Below are positions 1 through 7,267 of a DNA stretch of 64,000 nt, piece by piece. The notes under the pieces are model-generated. The model did no database searches and was not told where the DNA came from. It was given only the letters and a program-made list of their open reading frames with translations. This DNA is from Pseudomonas sp. Ga0074129 (lineage in GTDB: Bacteria; Pseudomonadota; Gammaproteobacteria; Pseudomonadales; Pseudomonadaceae), in assembly GCA_001465025.1 (NCBI GenBank), contig LNDO01000091.1:1-64000 (forward strand), in the 5' to 3' direction. The translations under genes were made by a program, and so were the position numbers. Positions within the stretch are counted from its first letter, which is position 1, and each line of letters begins with the position of its first letter.

Positions 1-42
1 AATGGTGGCGCGTTCTTCAACGCTGAGTTCGGAATAAGACAT
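1..42 (-). CDS. IS30-family transposase, N-terminal fragment cut by the window edge
   Basis: Reading leftward from an ATG at 42-40 gives 14 codons, MSYSELSVEERATI, which match the conserved N-terminal opening of IS30-family transposases (the 'ELSVEERATI' block that starts the helix-turn-helix region). The gene runs off the window, so length and integrity are unknown. The terminal region of the element probably lies just upstream, around 66-97. The identification rests on a short peptide and memory of the family. Confidence 0.65.
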   Translation of the reverse strand, partial: MSYSELSVEERATI

Positions 43-65
43 AGGGGCAGCACCGTACCGGAAAG

Positions 66-97
66 GTCAGGTGTTGCACTCAGTTTTTGCCGCCGCC
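66..97. repeat. Probable terminal inverted repeat of the IS30-type element
   Basis: The stretch beginning AGGTCAGGTGTTGCACT lies about 25 bp outside the transposase start. It resembles the 'GGTGTTGCACT' ends I associate with IS30-family elements. The other end is outside the window, so the inverted repeat and target duplication cannot be confirmed. The exact boundary is a guess. Confidence 0.4.
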
Positions 98-510
98 AGC
101 CTTTATCAGCGTGAAGAACGCGGTAATAGCCTTGAGGAGCGCATGAATGATTTTCTTGCTGACTGCAGCAACGTGCGCTGATTACACCGCAATCAAAGTG
201 GCAGGTCTGGGCCCTAAATGGTGCCATCAAGCATTACCCTGACTTTATCCTGTGCCTGCAATCGAGCGTGATTGTGTTGCTAGGGATGGTCTGAAAAGGT
301 CCTTTCTCGAAAATACAGCCCTGCAAGCATGCGGGTTACAGGGCAGTGAATTCGCCAAGTCAGGCGCACCGAGCTGGGCAAAAGCCTGTGAGTTACTGCG
401 CAACCTGTAACTCAATCACGGTCAAGGCTAAGCCCTGTGCGCCTCTCATCGGCAGGGCGCGGCATAGTTCTTGCGTTGTTTGGGCATCCTGAACAGTTAC
501 GGTTGCCCCG
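98..510. other. Degraded spacer with possible gene remnants next to the IS end
   Basis: No complete gene is visible here. Two short open stretches read like protein C-termini on the plus strand. One begins right after the IS end and stops at TGA 179-181 (about 26 codons, containing EERGNSLEERMNDFL). Another stops at TAA 408-410 (containing EFAKSGAPSWAKACELL). I do not recognise either. They may be tails of genes broken by the insertion or simply chance open frames. Confidence 0.3.
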
Positions 511-1474
511 ATGTTGCACGCGCACCTGACCACCCTGCATGTGGTTTCGATGATTGACCGAGCCCTTGCTGGCGGGCAGCGGCATTACTGCGGCTGATCT
601 GGCCTGTGCGGACACCCGCATCACCCGTACAGCAGAGCTGCAGGTGTGCGCCAATGCCCTGAAAGTGCGCAGTGATCTGGGCTTGGAGTTGGGGCGGCGC
701 ATGCACGTGTCGGCCTATGGCATGGTCGGTTACGCCGCGCTGTCGAGTGCCACCTTTGGTGACGCTTGGCGTCTGATGCTGCAGTACCCAGCCCTGCTCG
801 GTACTTACTTCAAACTGGAATTGCAGATTGAAGGCGAGTTGGCTTGGGTCAGCGCCTGTGACTATCAGCACAGCCCGGCGCTTGAGGTGTTCAACCTAGA
901 AATGTGCCTGGCCTCGCTCAAGCTGATCAGCGATGACTTGCTCGGCCACCCCCTGCCATTGAGTGCCGCACAGTTCCGTTATGAGGAACCCGCTTACAGT
1001 GCGCGCTATGCACAGAGTTTTGCCTGCCCCCTGCATTTTGCGGGGGCGCGCAATGGCTTTGCCTTCCCGGCCAGTTGGCTGCAACAGCCTTTGCCGTTGG
1101 CCGATGCGGTGACGCACCGCGAGATGCTGGAGCGCTGCCGCAAGCAGAACAGTGAATTCAATACGCGCCAAGCGTGGCTGCAGCGGGTGCGCCAATTACT
1201 GGCCGCCCAACTCACCGCACCGCCCGGTCTGGAGCAACTGGCGCAGCAGATGCATTGCTCGCCCCGCACCTTGCGCCGGCATTTGCAGGAGCTCGGCACG
1301 CACTATCAGGAATTGCTCGATGAGCTGCGCTTTGAGCGCGCGAAAACCCTGCTGGGCGAGCAAGACTGGCCGATCTGCCGGATTGCCGAGCACCTAGGCT
1401 TCAGTGAAACCGCCAGCTTTCGCCACGCCTTTCAGCGCTGGAGCGGCGTGCCGCCGAGCCGTTTTCGCGCCTAG
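511..1474 (+). pseudogene. AraC-family regulator (arabinose-binding-like N-domain plus AraC HTH), 5' end apparently frameshifted
   Basis: The long frame (TTG at 554 to TAG at 1474, 306 codons) has an N-terminal AraC-type ligand domain (about residues 5-190) and a C-terminal AraC HTH (about 215-305: 'CSPRTLRRHLQELG', 'ICRIAEHLGFSETASFRHAFQRWSGVPPSRFR'). Such regulators usually have about 335 residues and begin with a T-x-H-V-S-x-I-D-R-A-L stretch. That opening is present, but in another frame: ATG at 511 encodes MLHAHLTTLHVVSMIDRALA. The frame that continues the domain (TEPLLAGSGI) has a stop at 551-553 directly before it. I infer a small deletion near 550-560 that removed some codons and shifted the frame. 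A TTG start at 554 could still give an N-truncated protein. Target unknown. Confidence 0.6.
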
Positions 1475-1507
1475 CGCAAGCAAGCGTTTTCGCCCGCAAA
1501 GCCCGCT

Positions 1508-1612
1508 GAATAATAGTGGATGAACACAGCGTCATCCACCCTACAAAACGGCACCCATGCAGCGATTCGGCTTAACCCCGGTGAATGACGCCTGCGTCAT
1601 CCACCGAGCTGG
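1508..1612. repeat. REP-like repeat pair (GTGGATG...CATCCAC)
   Basis: Two short inverted repeats follow one another: GTGGATG-AACACAGCG-TCATCCAC near 1517-1540 and a second copy near 1582-1605 (GTGAATGACGCC...CATCCACC). The same GTGGAT...CATCCAC theme recurs near 7161-7231 and 26293-26450, so it is a dispersed family. It sits between two converging genes. Confidence 0.6.
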
Positions 1613-1614
1613 CG

Positions 1615-3651
1615 TCACTCTTCAGGGCGTACGTTGCGGTACATCTGCAGACGTGAGGCTTCGTGCAGGCCGCGACTCAGTGCATTCAGCCGCTGAAACT
1701 CCTGCGGATGGGCCTCTGCCACGTTGTCACGCGGGGTGGGCGAATGCAGGTCGTGCAGGGTCGGTGAAGTGCCGTCATGGCGCATCTGCAGCAGGAAGTC
1801 CTGGGTGACCGCGCCAATAATCGGAAAGCTGCCCTCCTGCAGCACCAGCGGCACCACTCGCTCGCCCTCGGGTGCCGGGCGTTGAATATCGCGCCCCAGC
1901 GCACCACTGGTAAATGGCACACCGAGCAAGCCCGCCATGGTCGGCAGCAAGTCCGCCAACCCCACCGCTTCCTCAAATTCACGTGGGGCCAACCATTTGG
2001 GCGCGTGGATCAGCAGTGGCACGTTGTTACTTTCCAGCCCCAGTTGCTCAAAGGCCGGGGCCATGTGCGGAATCTGACTGATACGCGTGTTGTGATCGCC
2101 GAAGAGCACGAAAATCGTGTTGTCGTAGAAGCCCTGCTCCTTGGCCAACTCCATCAAGCGGCCAATATTGAAGTCGAGCAAGCGCACGGCGTTGAACTGT
2201 TCCACGCTGCGCGAACCCGCTTCTTGCACCTGCTCCAACGGCAAGTCGAGCGGCTTGAAGCCGTCATTTTCCTTAGGGATGGTGAAAGGCCGGTGATTAC
2301 CCGAGGTTTGCAGATAGGCGAAGAAGGGCTTGTCCTTGGGCAGAGCGCCGAGAATGCGCGTACTTTCCTTGAAGAAGTCGAGATCAGAGATGCCCCACAC
2401 GTCCACTTGTGGCGATTGCCAATGGCGCTCTTCATACAGCTGCACATCATCGATGCTCTGTCGAATCAGGCTGTTGATATTGGCCCAACCGGCGTTACCG
2501 CCAATCATGTAGAACTTCTCATACCCTTCAAGGTTGTTGATCAGGGTGTGTTGACGGGCAATGAACGGGTTGCGCGTGGCGGTTTCTTCACGCGATACAT
2601 CAGGAATACCGGTGATGCTCGCCCACACGGTTTTCGCGGTGCCGGTCACGGGCACGTAGAAGTGGCGGAAGAACCAGCTTTCCTGGGCCAGGCGATCCAG
2701 ATTCGGCGTGGGGTTGAGCGGGTTGCCATAGGCACCTACAGCGGTGGTGCCAAGTGATTCGAGCATGACAAAAACGATATTGGGCGGGCGCTCGGTGGTC
2801 AGGCGATGCGGTTGCACATCCTGCTCACGGACGAAATTCAGCGCCTCGCGGTCGCGCGTGGTTACCCCCAGATAATCGGCCACCACGTCGTAGTGCTCGC
2901 GAGTGGCCGCTTCATCAAACGCGACGGGCTCCAGCTTGAGCGTATCGAAGAGGAACAGGGCCGGGTTCAGGCCCACGGCCGCCACCTGGCTGTTGCCACT
3001 GTAGAAGGCATCGCTCCAGCGCAGTGGCACCGGGTTTTCCAGATTTAACGCGGCCGCACGGCCGAGCAAACCAAAGAACACCAGCACCCCGACCAGCGCC
3101 GCGCCGCCCAGCGCCGGCAATACGCCGACGTGACGCGCCTGCGGGCGATCCAACGTGGCACGCTCCAGGCGCAACAGGGCATACAGCCACAGCGCCACAC
3201 CCGCGAACCAGGCCAGCGTGATCCAGATCACCGGGTAGGTTTGCCAGAGCATGCCCGCCGATGTTTGCGCGTCACCGGCAAAGCGCAGCACAGTGGCGTT
3301 CAGGCGCACGCCCAGGTAGGCGTAGTGACCAAAGTCGATGATGTACAGCAGGCCCAGCGCAGCAATGGCCAGGCCCAGATAGGCGCGCACTAACCAACGG
3401 AATGCGCGAAACCGTGCCAGACGCAGCTTGGGCAGCGCCAGCAGCAGCCCCACCGGCAGCATCAACAGCAGCGCCAGGCGCAGGTCAAAGCGCAGGCCTA
3501 TGCCTAGGGTGTGCAGCACATCCGGGTCGGTCACGTCTGGCAGGCCAGAGAAGCCAAGCAGGAATATCCCGCGCAGGCTGGCAAACAACACAAACAGCAA
3601 TACGGTAAGGCCGACTAAAAAATGCAGACGGCGCGATCCCAACCAACTCAT
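1615..3651 (-). CDS. LtaS/MdoB-type phosphoglycerol transferase / sulfatase-family membrane enzyme
   Basis: A 678-residue protein with five predicted N-terminal membrane helices (about residues 8-34, 50-73, 90-106, 140-160 and 178-200) and a periplasmic alkaline-phosphatase-fold domain from about 288. Visible catalytic features are the metal-binding Glu in FVMLES (E298), a nucleophile Thr in GTAKTVW (T341), H453 in SGNHRPF, and the D519-H520 pair in FGDHN. This is the layout of lipoteichoic-acid synthase and of OpgB/MdoB enzymes that move phosphoglycerol or related groups onto surface glycans; sulfatase is the other fold-level option. It is the last gene of a four-gene operon, with ATG overlapping the preceding stop by 4 bp. 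The acceptor is unknown; the neighbouring sialidase-like protein suggests a glycan. Confidence 0.85.
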   Translation of the reverse strand: MSWLGSRRLHFLVGLTVLLFVLFASLRGIFLLGFSGLPDVTDPDVLHTLGIGLRFDLRLALLLMLPVGLLLALPKLRLARFRAFRWLVRAYLGLAIAALGLLYIIDFGHYAYLGVRLNATVLRFAGDAQTSAGMLWQTYPVIWITLAWFAGVALWLYALLRLERATLDRPQARHVGVLPALGGAALVGVLVFFGLLGRAAALNLENPVPLRWSDAFYSGNSQVAAVGLNPALFLFDTLKLEPVAFDEAATREHYDVVADYLGVTTRDREALNFVREQDVQPHRLTTERPPNIVFVMLESLGTTAVGAYGNPLNPTPNLDRLAQESWFFRHFYVPVTGTAKTVWASITGIPDVSREETATRNPFIARQHTLINNLEGYEKFYMIGGNAGWANINSLIRQSIDDVQLYEERHWQSPQVDVWGISDLDFFKESTRILGALPKDKPFFAYLQTSGNHRPFTIPKENDGFKPLDLPLEQVQEAGSRSVEQFNAVRLLDFNIGRLMELAKEQGFYDNTIFVLFGDHNTRISQIPHMAPAFEQLGLESNNVPLLIHAPKWLAPREFEEAVGLADLLPTMAGLLGVPFTSGALGRDIQRPAPEGERVVPLVLQEGSFPIIGAVTQDFLLQMRHDGTSPTLHDLHSPTPRDNVAEAHPQEFQRLNALSRGLHEASRLQMYRNVRPEE

Positions 3652-4259
3652 GCGGGGGTCCTTGTGTCAGAAGCAGAACGTTGATTACGGCGCGCCAGCA
3701 GCGCACGCAGGCCAAACACCAACAGAGCGCCCAGGCTGTAGAGGGCCAGGTAAGGGTCAATCAGGTAGTCCCAATAGTTTTCCGAGGCATTGAGGCGCAA
3801 GGCAAAGGCCAGGGTCGCCAGCAACAACGCCAACGCACCCAGCCAACTGCGCAGCACGATGAGTATCAGGCACAGCGCACCCAGCACCAGCAACAAGGGG
3901 CGCGGCTCAAAGCCGACTTGATACGGGTCGCTGTAGCTCAGCCCCAACGAGGCCGGGTAGAGCAGCAAGGCCAGCGCGGCAAACAAACCCAGCATCATCA
4001 GGCGGTCACGCGCGGCAGGCGCAGGCAGACCAAAACGGCCCAGCACGGCACACGTCAGCAGTACCAAACTGCTGATGGACAGATCGCCCATGTAGGTACG
4101 CAATTGCAAGGCCAGGCTCATGCCTTGTAGAGGGGCCACACTCAATACAGCAGCCGCTAGCAGCGCGCCCCATAACCAAGGCTGAACCGCACGCGAGCGC
4201 GATAGAAGAAGGAAAACCAACAAGGTAAACGCCAGATGCGGCAGCCAGAAATCGATCAT
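3648..4259 (-). CDS. Polytopic membrane protein of unknown function
   Basis: A 203-residue, very hydrophobic protein with about six membrane helices (near residues 5-20, 28-45, 60-80, 90-105, 120-150 and 170-190) and a basic C-terminal tail. No family recognised. It overlaps the upstream sialidase-like gene by 4 bp (4256-4259) and the downstream LtaS-like gene by 4 bp (3648-3651), so the three are probably translationally coupled. Its position suggests a membrane partner (scaffold, flippase-like or anchor) for those two periplasm-facing proteins, but that is inference from context only. Confidence 0.8.
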   Translation of the reverse strand: MIDFWLPHLAFTLLVFLLLSRSRAVQPWLWGALLAAAVLSVAPLQGMSLALQLRTYMGDLSISSLVLLTCAVLGRFGLPAPAARDRLMMLGLFAALALLLYPASLGLSYSDPYQVGFEPRPLLLVLGALCLILIVLRSWLGALALLLATLAFALRLNASENYWDYLIDPYLALYSLGALLVFGLRALLARRNQRSASDTRTPA

Positions 4260-5569
4260 GGACGACGCTCCGCGAGCCAGGCTTCGTTAAAGGTCAGGTG
4301 CTTGATGAACATATCGTTCCAGGAATAAACCAGGTGGTAGTTACCCTCTGCATCGCGGGTAAAGTAGGGGTATTCGTAGTCAAATTCGCAGCCGTGGCCG
4401 CTGCACATGCGGGCCGTCACGCGCTCAAGAAAGACCGCTTCACGGTCGGCAAACCGCGCCCCACCACTGTCACGGAACTTCTCCAGGATGACCGCCGGAA
4501 ACTCCGCATGCGGGATCGGCTCACCCCATGGGTTGGGGCTTTCATCCAGCTCACCGAGCGTGCGCCAGTTGTCCAGGTTGCTGTCGGTGGCGTACAGCGT
4601 CAGGCGGAATCGGCCGTCTTCCAGATCATTCATCGCCACCAGCAGGCTGCCGTCGGGACGCCCCACGGCGGCCACCGACGAGTTGGGGTTGCTTGGTTCC
4701 AACGCATGGGGCTTGCTCCAGGTGCGCCCGCTGTCTTCGGTGCGGCTGGCGAGCAGGCGATGGTCCTGCTCACCGGAGTAGCGCAACAGTGCCACAGCAC
4801 GGTGCTCATCGAGCGGCACTACACTGGGCTGTAAGGAATAACGTGCCTTGCCAATGCGGTACTTGCCTTGCACATGACCGTCGGCGTTCAGATGCAGGTA
4901 CTCGGGGAACTTGCCGAGGAACTCGTGATAGACCGGCAGACCAATACTGCCGTCGGCGTGGAACACCGGCAGACCAATACTGCCGTCGGCGTGGAACACC
5001 GGCGCACCGCGCACCAGGGTGCTGATATTAAGGAAAGGCGTGGTGACCAACTGCCGCGGCGTGGACCAGGTTTCACCCAGGTCGTCCGAGACCATGGCAT
5101 TAACCGCACTGCCGGCCCAACCGCCAATTGAAACGGAGACATAGAACAGCCACAGGCGGTTGTCCGGGGCCAGGCTGATCACAGGGTTGCCCAGTTTGCG
5201 GATGCGCTTGCCAACGGCCTGCTCGGTGCCTTTACGGGTCGCCAGCACGCGTTCGGCGCTCCACTGGCGAGTCTCGGCGTCAAAGCGCGCTGAGCGGATC
5301 TGGACATCCGCCGAGCCTTCACGGGTGCCGGCGAACCAGACTGCCATCAAATCGCCGCCACCCAGCCCGGATACCGACGCAGAATGGACAAAGTCTTCCA
5401 TGTTGCTTGAAGCCAGGTGCGCGGCGAATGCCGGCGCAGTGGACGGGTTCGGCGTATGCGTCAGCGACGCAAACCCGGCCAACGGCTGTTGCGGCTCGCT
5501 GTACCAAGTGTAGGCAAACACCGCCACAGCGGCGCTCAGCAAGGCGGGAACGGCAAAGGCCTTGATCAT
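4256..5569 (-). CDS. BNR-repeat / sialidase-like periplasmic protein
   Basis: A 437-residue protein with an N-terminal membrane anchor or uncleaved signal (residues 5-22), then a six-bladed-propeller type domain. Two canonical Asp-boxes are visible: SDDLGETW (161-168) and TEDSGRTW (277-284), plus an arginine-bearing FAGTREG near 79-85. This fits the sialidase/BNR_2 superfamily, but the substrate cannot be read from sequence and many members do not act on sialic acid. Residues 190-211 contain the same 11-residue block twice (PVFHADGSIGL), caused by a perfect 33-bp DNA tandem repeat. Second gene of the operon; its start overlaps the PepSY-type stop by 4 bp. Confidence 0.8.
   Translation of the reverse strand: MIKAFAVPALLSAAVAVFAYTWYSEPQQPLAGFASLTHTPNPSTAPAFAAHLASSNMEDFVHSASVSGLGGGDLMAVWFAGTREGSADVQIRSARFDAETRQWSAERVLATRKGTEQAVGKRIRKLGNPVISLAPDNRLWLFYVSVSIGGWAGSAVNAMVSDDLGETWSTPRQLVTTPFLNISTLVRGAPVFHADGSIGLPVFHADGSIGLPVYHEFLGKFPEYLHLNADGHVQGKYRIGKARYSLQPSVVPLDEHRAVALLRYSGEQDHRLLASRTEDSGRTWSKPHALEPSNPNSSVAAVGRPDGSLLVAMNDLEDGRFRLTLYATDSNLDNWRTLGELDESPNPWGEPIPHAEFPAVILEKFRDSGGARFADREAVFLERVTARMCSGHGCEFDYEYPYFTRDAEGNYHLVYSWNDMFIKHLTFNEAWLAERRP
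4933..4998. repeat. Perfect 33-bp in-frame tandem duplication
   Basis: The 33-bp unit at 4933-4965 is repeated identically at 4966-4998 within the sialidase-like gene and keeps the frame. It adds one extra PVFHADGSIGL block between the two Asp-boxes. Identity of the copies means the event is recent or the copies are kept identical by slippage. A partial third similarity (CCGGCGCACC) follows. Confidence 0.95.
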
Positions 5570-5871
5570 GGTTTAGCCACCGTCTGAGGCTTGATTTGCG
5601 CCACCTCTGAGGCATCCACGGGGTTGGAATAGATCTCGACTTTCTCGCCGGTTTTATCAAAACCGTAGATTTCGTAGCAGTTGCCTGGCGTGATCACGAA
5701 CTTGGTGATCTGCACGCCCTGGTCTTTCATGTGCTCGCGATAATCCGACTCGTCCATCCAGGTCGAGCGGTCGGCGCGGGTGCACTCCACTTCAGCCAGA
5801 ACAACCGTAGGCAGCGCCATAGAGAGCAGCAGCAACGCTGCGCGACCACATCGGTGAACCTGTTTAAACAT
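5566..5871 (-). CDS. PepSY-type small periplasmic protein
   Basis: A 101-residue secreted protein. The start chosen is ATG 5871-5869 (MFKQVHRCGRAALLLLSMAL), because it gives a clean signal peptide with cleavage near VLA-EVEC (about residue 26). A GTG 18 bp further up is possible but adds residues before the basic n-region. The mature part carries two Cys (C30 and one in PGNCYEIYG) and the I-T-K-F...YEIYGFDKTGEKVEIY pattern of PepSY_2-type domains, seen in small periplasmic proteins often next to envelope-stress regulons. It leads the operon with the sialidase-like, membrane and LtaS-like genes. A PmrA-type box lies 62 bp upstream. Biochemical role unknown. Confidence 0.75.
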   Translation of the reverse strand: MFKQVHRCGRAALLLLSMALPTVVLAEVECTRADRSTWMDESDYREHMKDQGVQITKFVITPGNCYEIYGFDKTGEKVEIYSNPVDASEVAQIKPQTVAKP

Positions 5872-5893
5872 GCTTGACCCCGTCAACACTCAA

Positions 5894-5926
5894 GGGGCAA
5901 AGCCCCGGCGGGCAGCAAAATGCTGC
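5894..5926. other. Two small adjacent hairpins in the operon leader
   Basis: GGGGC-AAA-GCCCC (5894-5906) and GCAGCA-AAA-TGCTGC (5912-5926) lie between the PmrA-type box and the PepSY-type start, so they would be in the 5' untranslated leader of the minus-strand operon. Neither has a T-run. They could influence leader stability. Confidence 0.45.
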
Positions 5927-5933
5927 AAATAAG

Positions 5934-5950
5934 CTTAAGAAAGGCTTAAG
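5934..5950. promoter_or_regulatory. PmrA-type box, CTTAAG-N5-CTTAAG
   Basis: Two exact CTTAAG hexamers separated by 5 bp (CTTAAG-AAAGG-CTTAAG) match the direct-repeat half-site spacing known for PmrA/BasR response regulators (YTTAAK-N5-YTTAAK). CTTAAG is itself palindromic, so the site alone does not say which flanking gene it controls. It is 62 bp from the PepSY-type start on the minus strand and 179 bp from the aphA start on the plus strand, favouring the minus-strand operon. No convincing -10 was identified, and no pmrA gene is in the window. Confidence 0.6.
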
Positions 5951-6129
5951 ACTCATGGCTTGTAACAGTTGGCCCGGGGTTTTAGCACGCCTGCTCAAAA
6001 GTTGCAGCAAACCTCTGAGAACCGCGCATTTTGGCCACTTCGATCCCCTTTTGGCCGTTGTCAGCGTTCTCCAACCGCCTTGGGCAGGCGAACAATGCAG
6101 GCACAACAACAGGCCTGGAGCCGCTTCAC

Positions 6130-7158
6130 ATGCTCACTTTCTACAGCGATGACCATCACCTGCACCACGGCAGCTGCGAGCTGATTGACGGTCAGCTGAT
6201 GCCCTGCTTTGAGAAACCGCAACGCGCCGACCATATCTTGCAGCGCGTCAAGGATCGCCAACTCGGCGACGTGCGCCCGCCACAGGATTTCGGCCTCGCG
6301 CCAATCGAGCGCATCCACAGCGCCGCTTATCTGGACTTTTTCAAGGGGGCCTGGGATCGCTGGCAAGCGCAAAACGGCAGCGGCGATCTGCTGCCTTTCA
6401 CCTGGCCGGCGCGTACGTTACGCCCACTCATCCCCCGGGACTTACACGGCCAGCTCGGCTATTACAGTTTCGACGGCGGCGCGCCGATCACCGCTGGCAC
6501 CTGGCAGGCGGCTTACAGTGCAGCACAGGTGGCGCTGAGCGCCCAGCAAGCCATCGCCGACGGCGCACACAGCGCCTTTGCCCTGTGCCGCCCGCCGGGT
6601 CATCACGCTGCCGGGGAGCTGATGGGCGGCTACTGCTACCTGAATAACGCCGCCATCGCCGCTCAGGCTTTTGTGGATCAAGGCATGCAGCGCGTGGCTA
6701 TTCTTGACGTCGACTATCACCATGGCAACGGCACCCAAGACATTTTCTATCGCCGCAACGATGTGCTCTTCACCTCGATCCACGGCGACCCGGCCGATGA
6801 ATTTCCGTTCTTCCTCGGCTATGCCGACGAGCATGGAGAAGGCGCGGGCGAAGGCTGCAACTTCAACTACCCGTTGCCAATGGGCAGCCCGTGGGCCGTG
6901 TGGAGCGCCGCGCTGGATGAAGCCTGCCAGCGGATTGCCGAATACGGTGCTGAAGTGATCGTGGTGTCGCTGGGCGTGGACACCTTCAAGGACGACCCGA
7001 TTTCCCAGTTCAAACTCGACAGCCCGGATTACCTGGCCATGGGCCAACGCATCGCCGCCCTCGGCAAGCCGACGCTGTTCGTGATGGAAGGCGGCTATGC
7101 GGTGGAGGCCATCGGCGTCAACGCCGTCAACGTACTGGAAGGTTTCGAGGGCCGGTAG
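6130..7158 (+). CDS. aphA: Acetylpolyamine amidohydrolase (histone-deacetylase family)
   Basis: A 342-residue arginase/deacetylase-fold enzyme. ATG 6130 (MLTFYSDDHHLHHGS) is chosen because the family begins there; an in-frame upstream ATG at 6031 only adds unrelated residues. Visible active-site elements: RPPGHHA (H158-H159), zinc ligands in LDVDYHHGN (D195, H197) and GVDTFKDDP (D284), and the catalytic Tyr in MEGGYAV (Y323). It removes acetyl from acetylated polyamines in the cytoplasm. The next gene encodes a polyamine-binding protein, the same pairing I recall for P. aeruginosa PA1409-PA1410, supporting polyamine uptake and catabolism. Confidence 0.88.
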   Translation: MLTFYSDDHHLHHGSCELIDGQLMPCFEKPQRADHILQRVKDRQLGDVRPPQDFGLAPIERIHSAAYLDFFKGAWDRWQAQNGSGDLLPFTWPARTLRPLIPRDLHGQLGYYSFDGGAPITAGTWQAAYSAAQVALSAQQAIADGAHSAFALCRPPGHHAAGELMGGYCYLNNAAIAAQAFVDQGMQRVAILDVDYHHGNGTQDIFYRRNDVLFTSIHGDPADEFPFFLGYADEHGEGAGEGCNFNYPLPMGSPWAVWSAALDEACQRIAEYGAEVIVVSLGVDTFKDDPISQFKLDSPDYLAMGQRIAALGKPTLFVMEGGYAVEAIGVNAVNVLEGFEGR

Positions 7159-7160
7159 CA

Positions 7161-7231
7161 CGTCGGGTGGACCGGGGCGCGCAGCTGACGCTCTTCTCAT
7201 CCACCGCGAGCGCGTCCCGCCCCGCCCGACG
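7161..7231. repeat. REP-like inverted repeat between aphA and the polyamine-binding gene
   Basis: CGTCGGGTGGACC... and ...CCCCGCCCGAC form outer complementary arms, with an internal CTCATCCACC block like the GTGGAT/CATCCAC repeats elsewhere in the window. No coding content. Confidence 0.5.
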
Positions 7232-7267
7232 ATCTAGAGTTTCATAACGTCTAAAAAGGTGAATACG

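Noticed and set aside
1777-2757. Long plus-strand open frames opposite the LtaS-like gene and similar long antisense frames elsewhere (for example 8498-9736, 12030-13799 and 56660-58033)
   Set aside because: They mirror well-supported genes on the other strand and have the low-complexity composition typical of antisense frames in GC-rich DNA.
6031-6129. Upstream ATG extending aphA by 33 residues
   Set aside because: The added residues do not resemble the family, whose members begin at the ATG at 6130.
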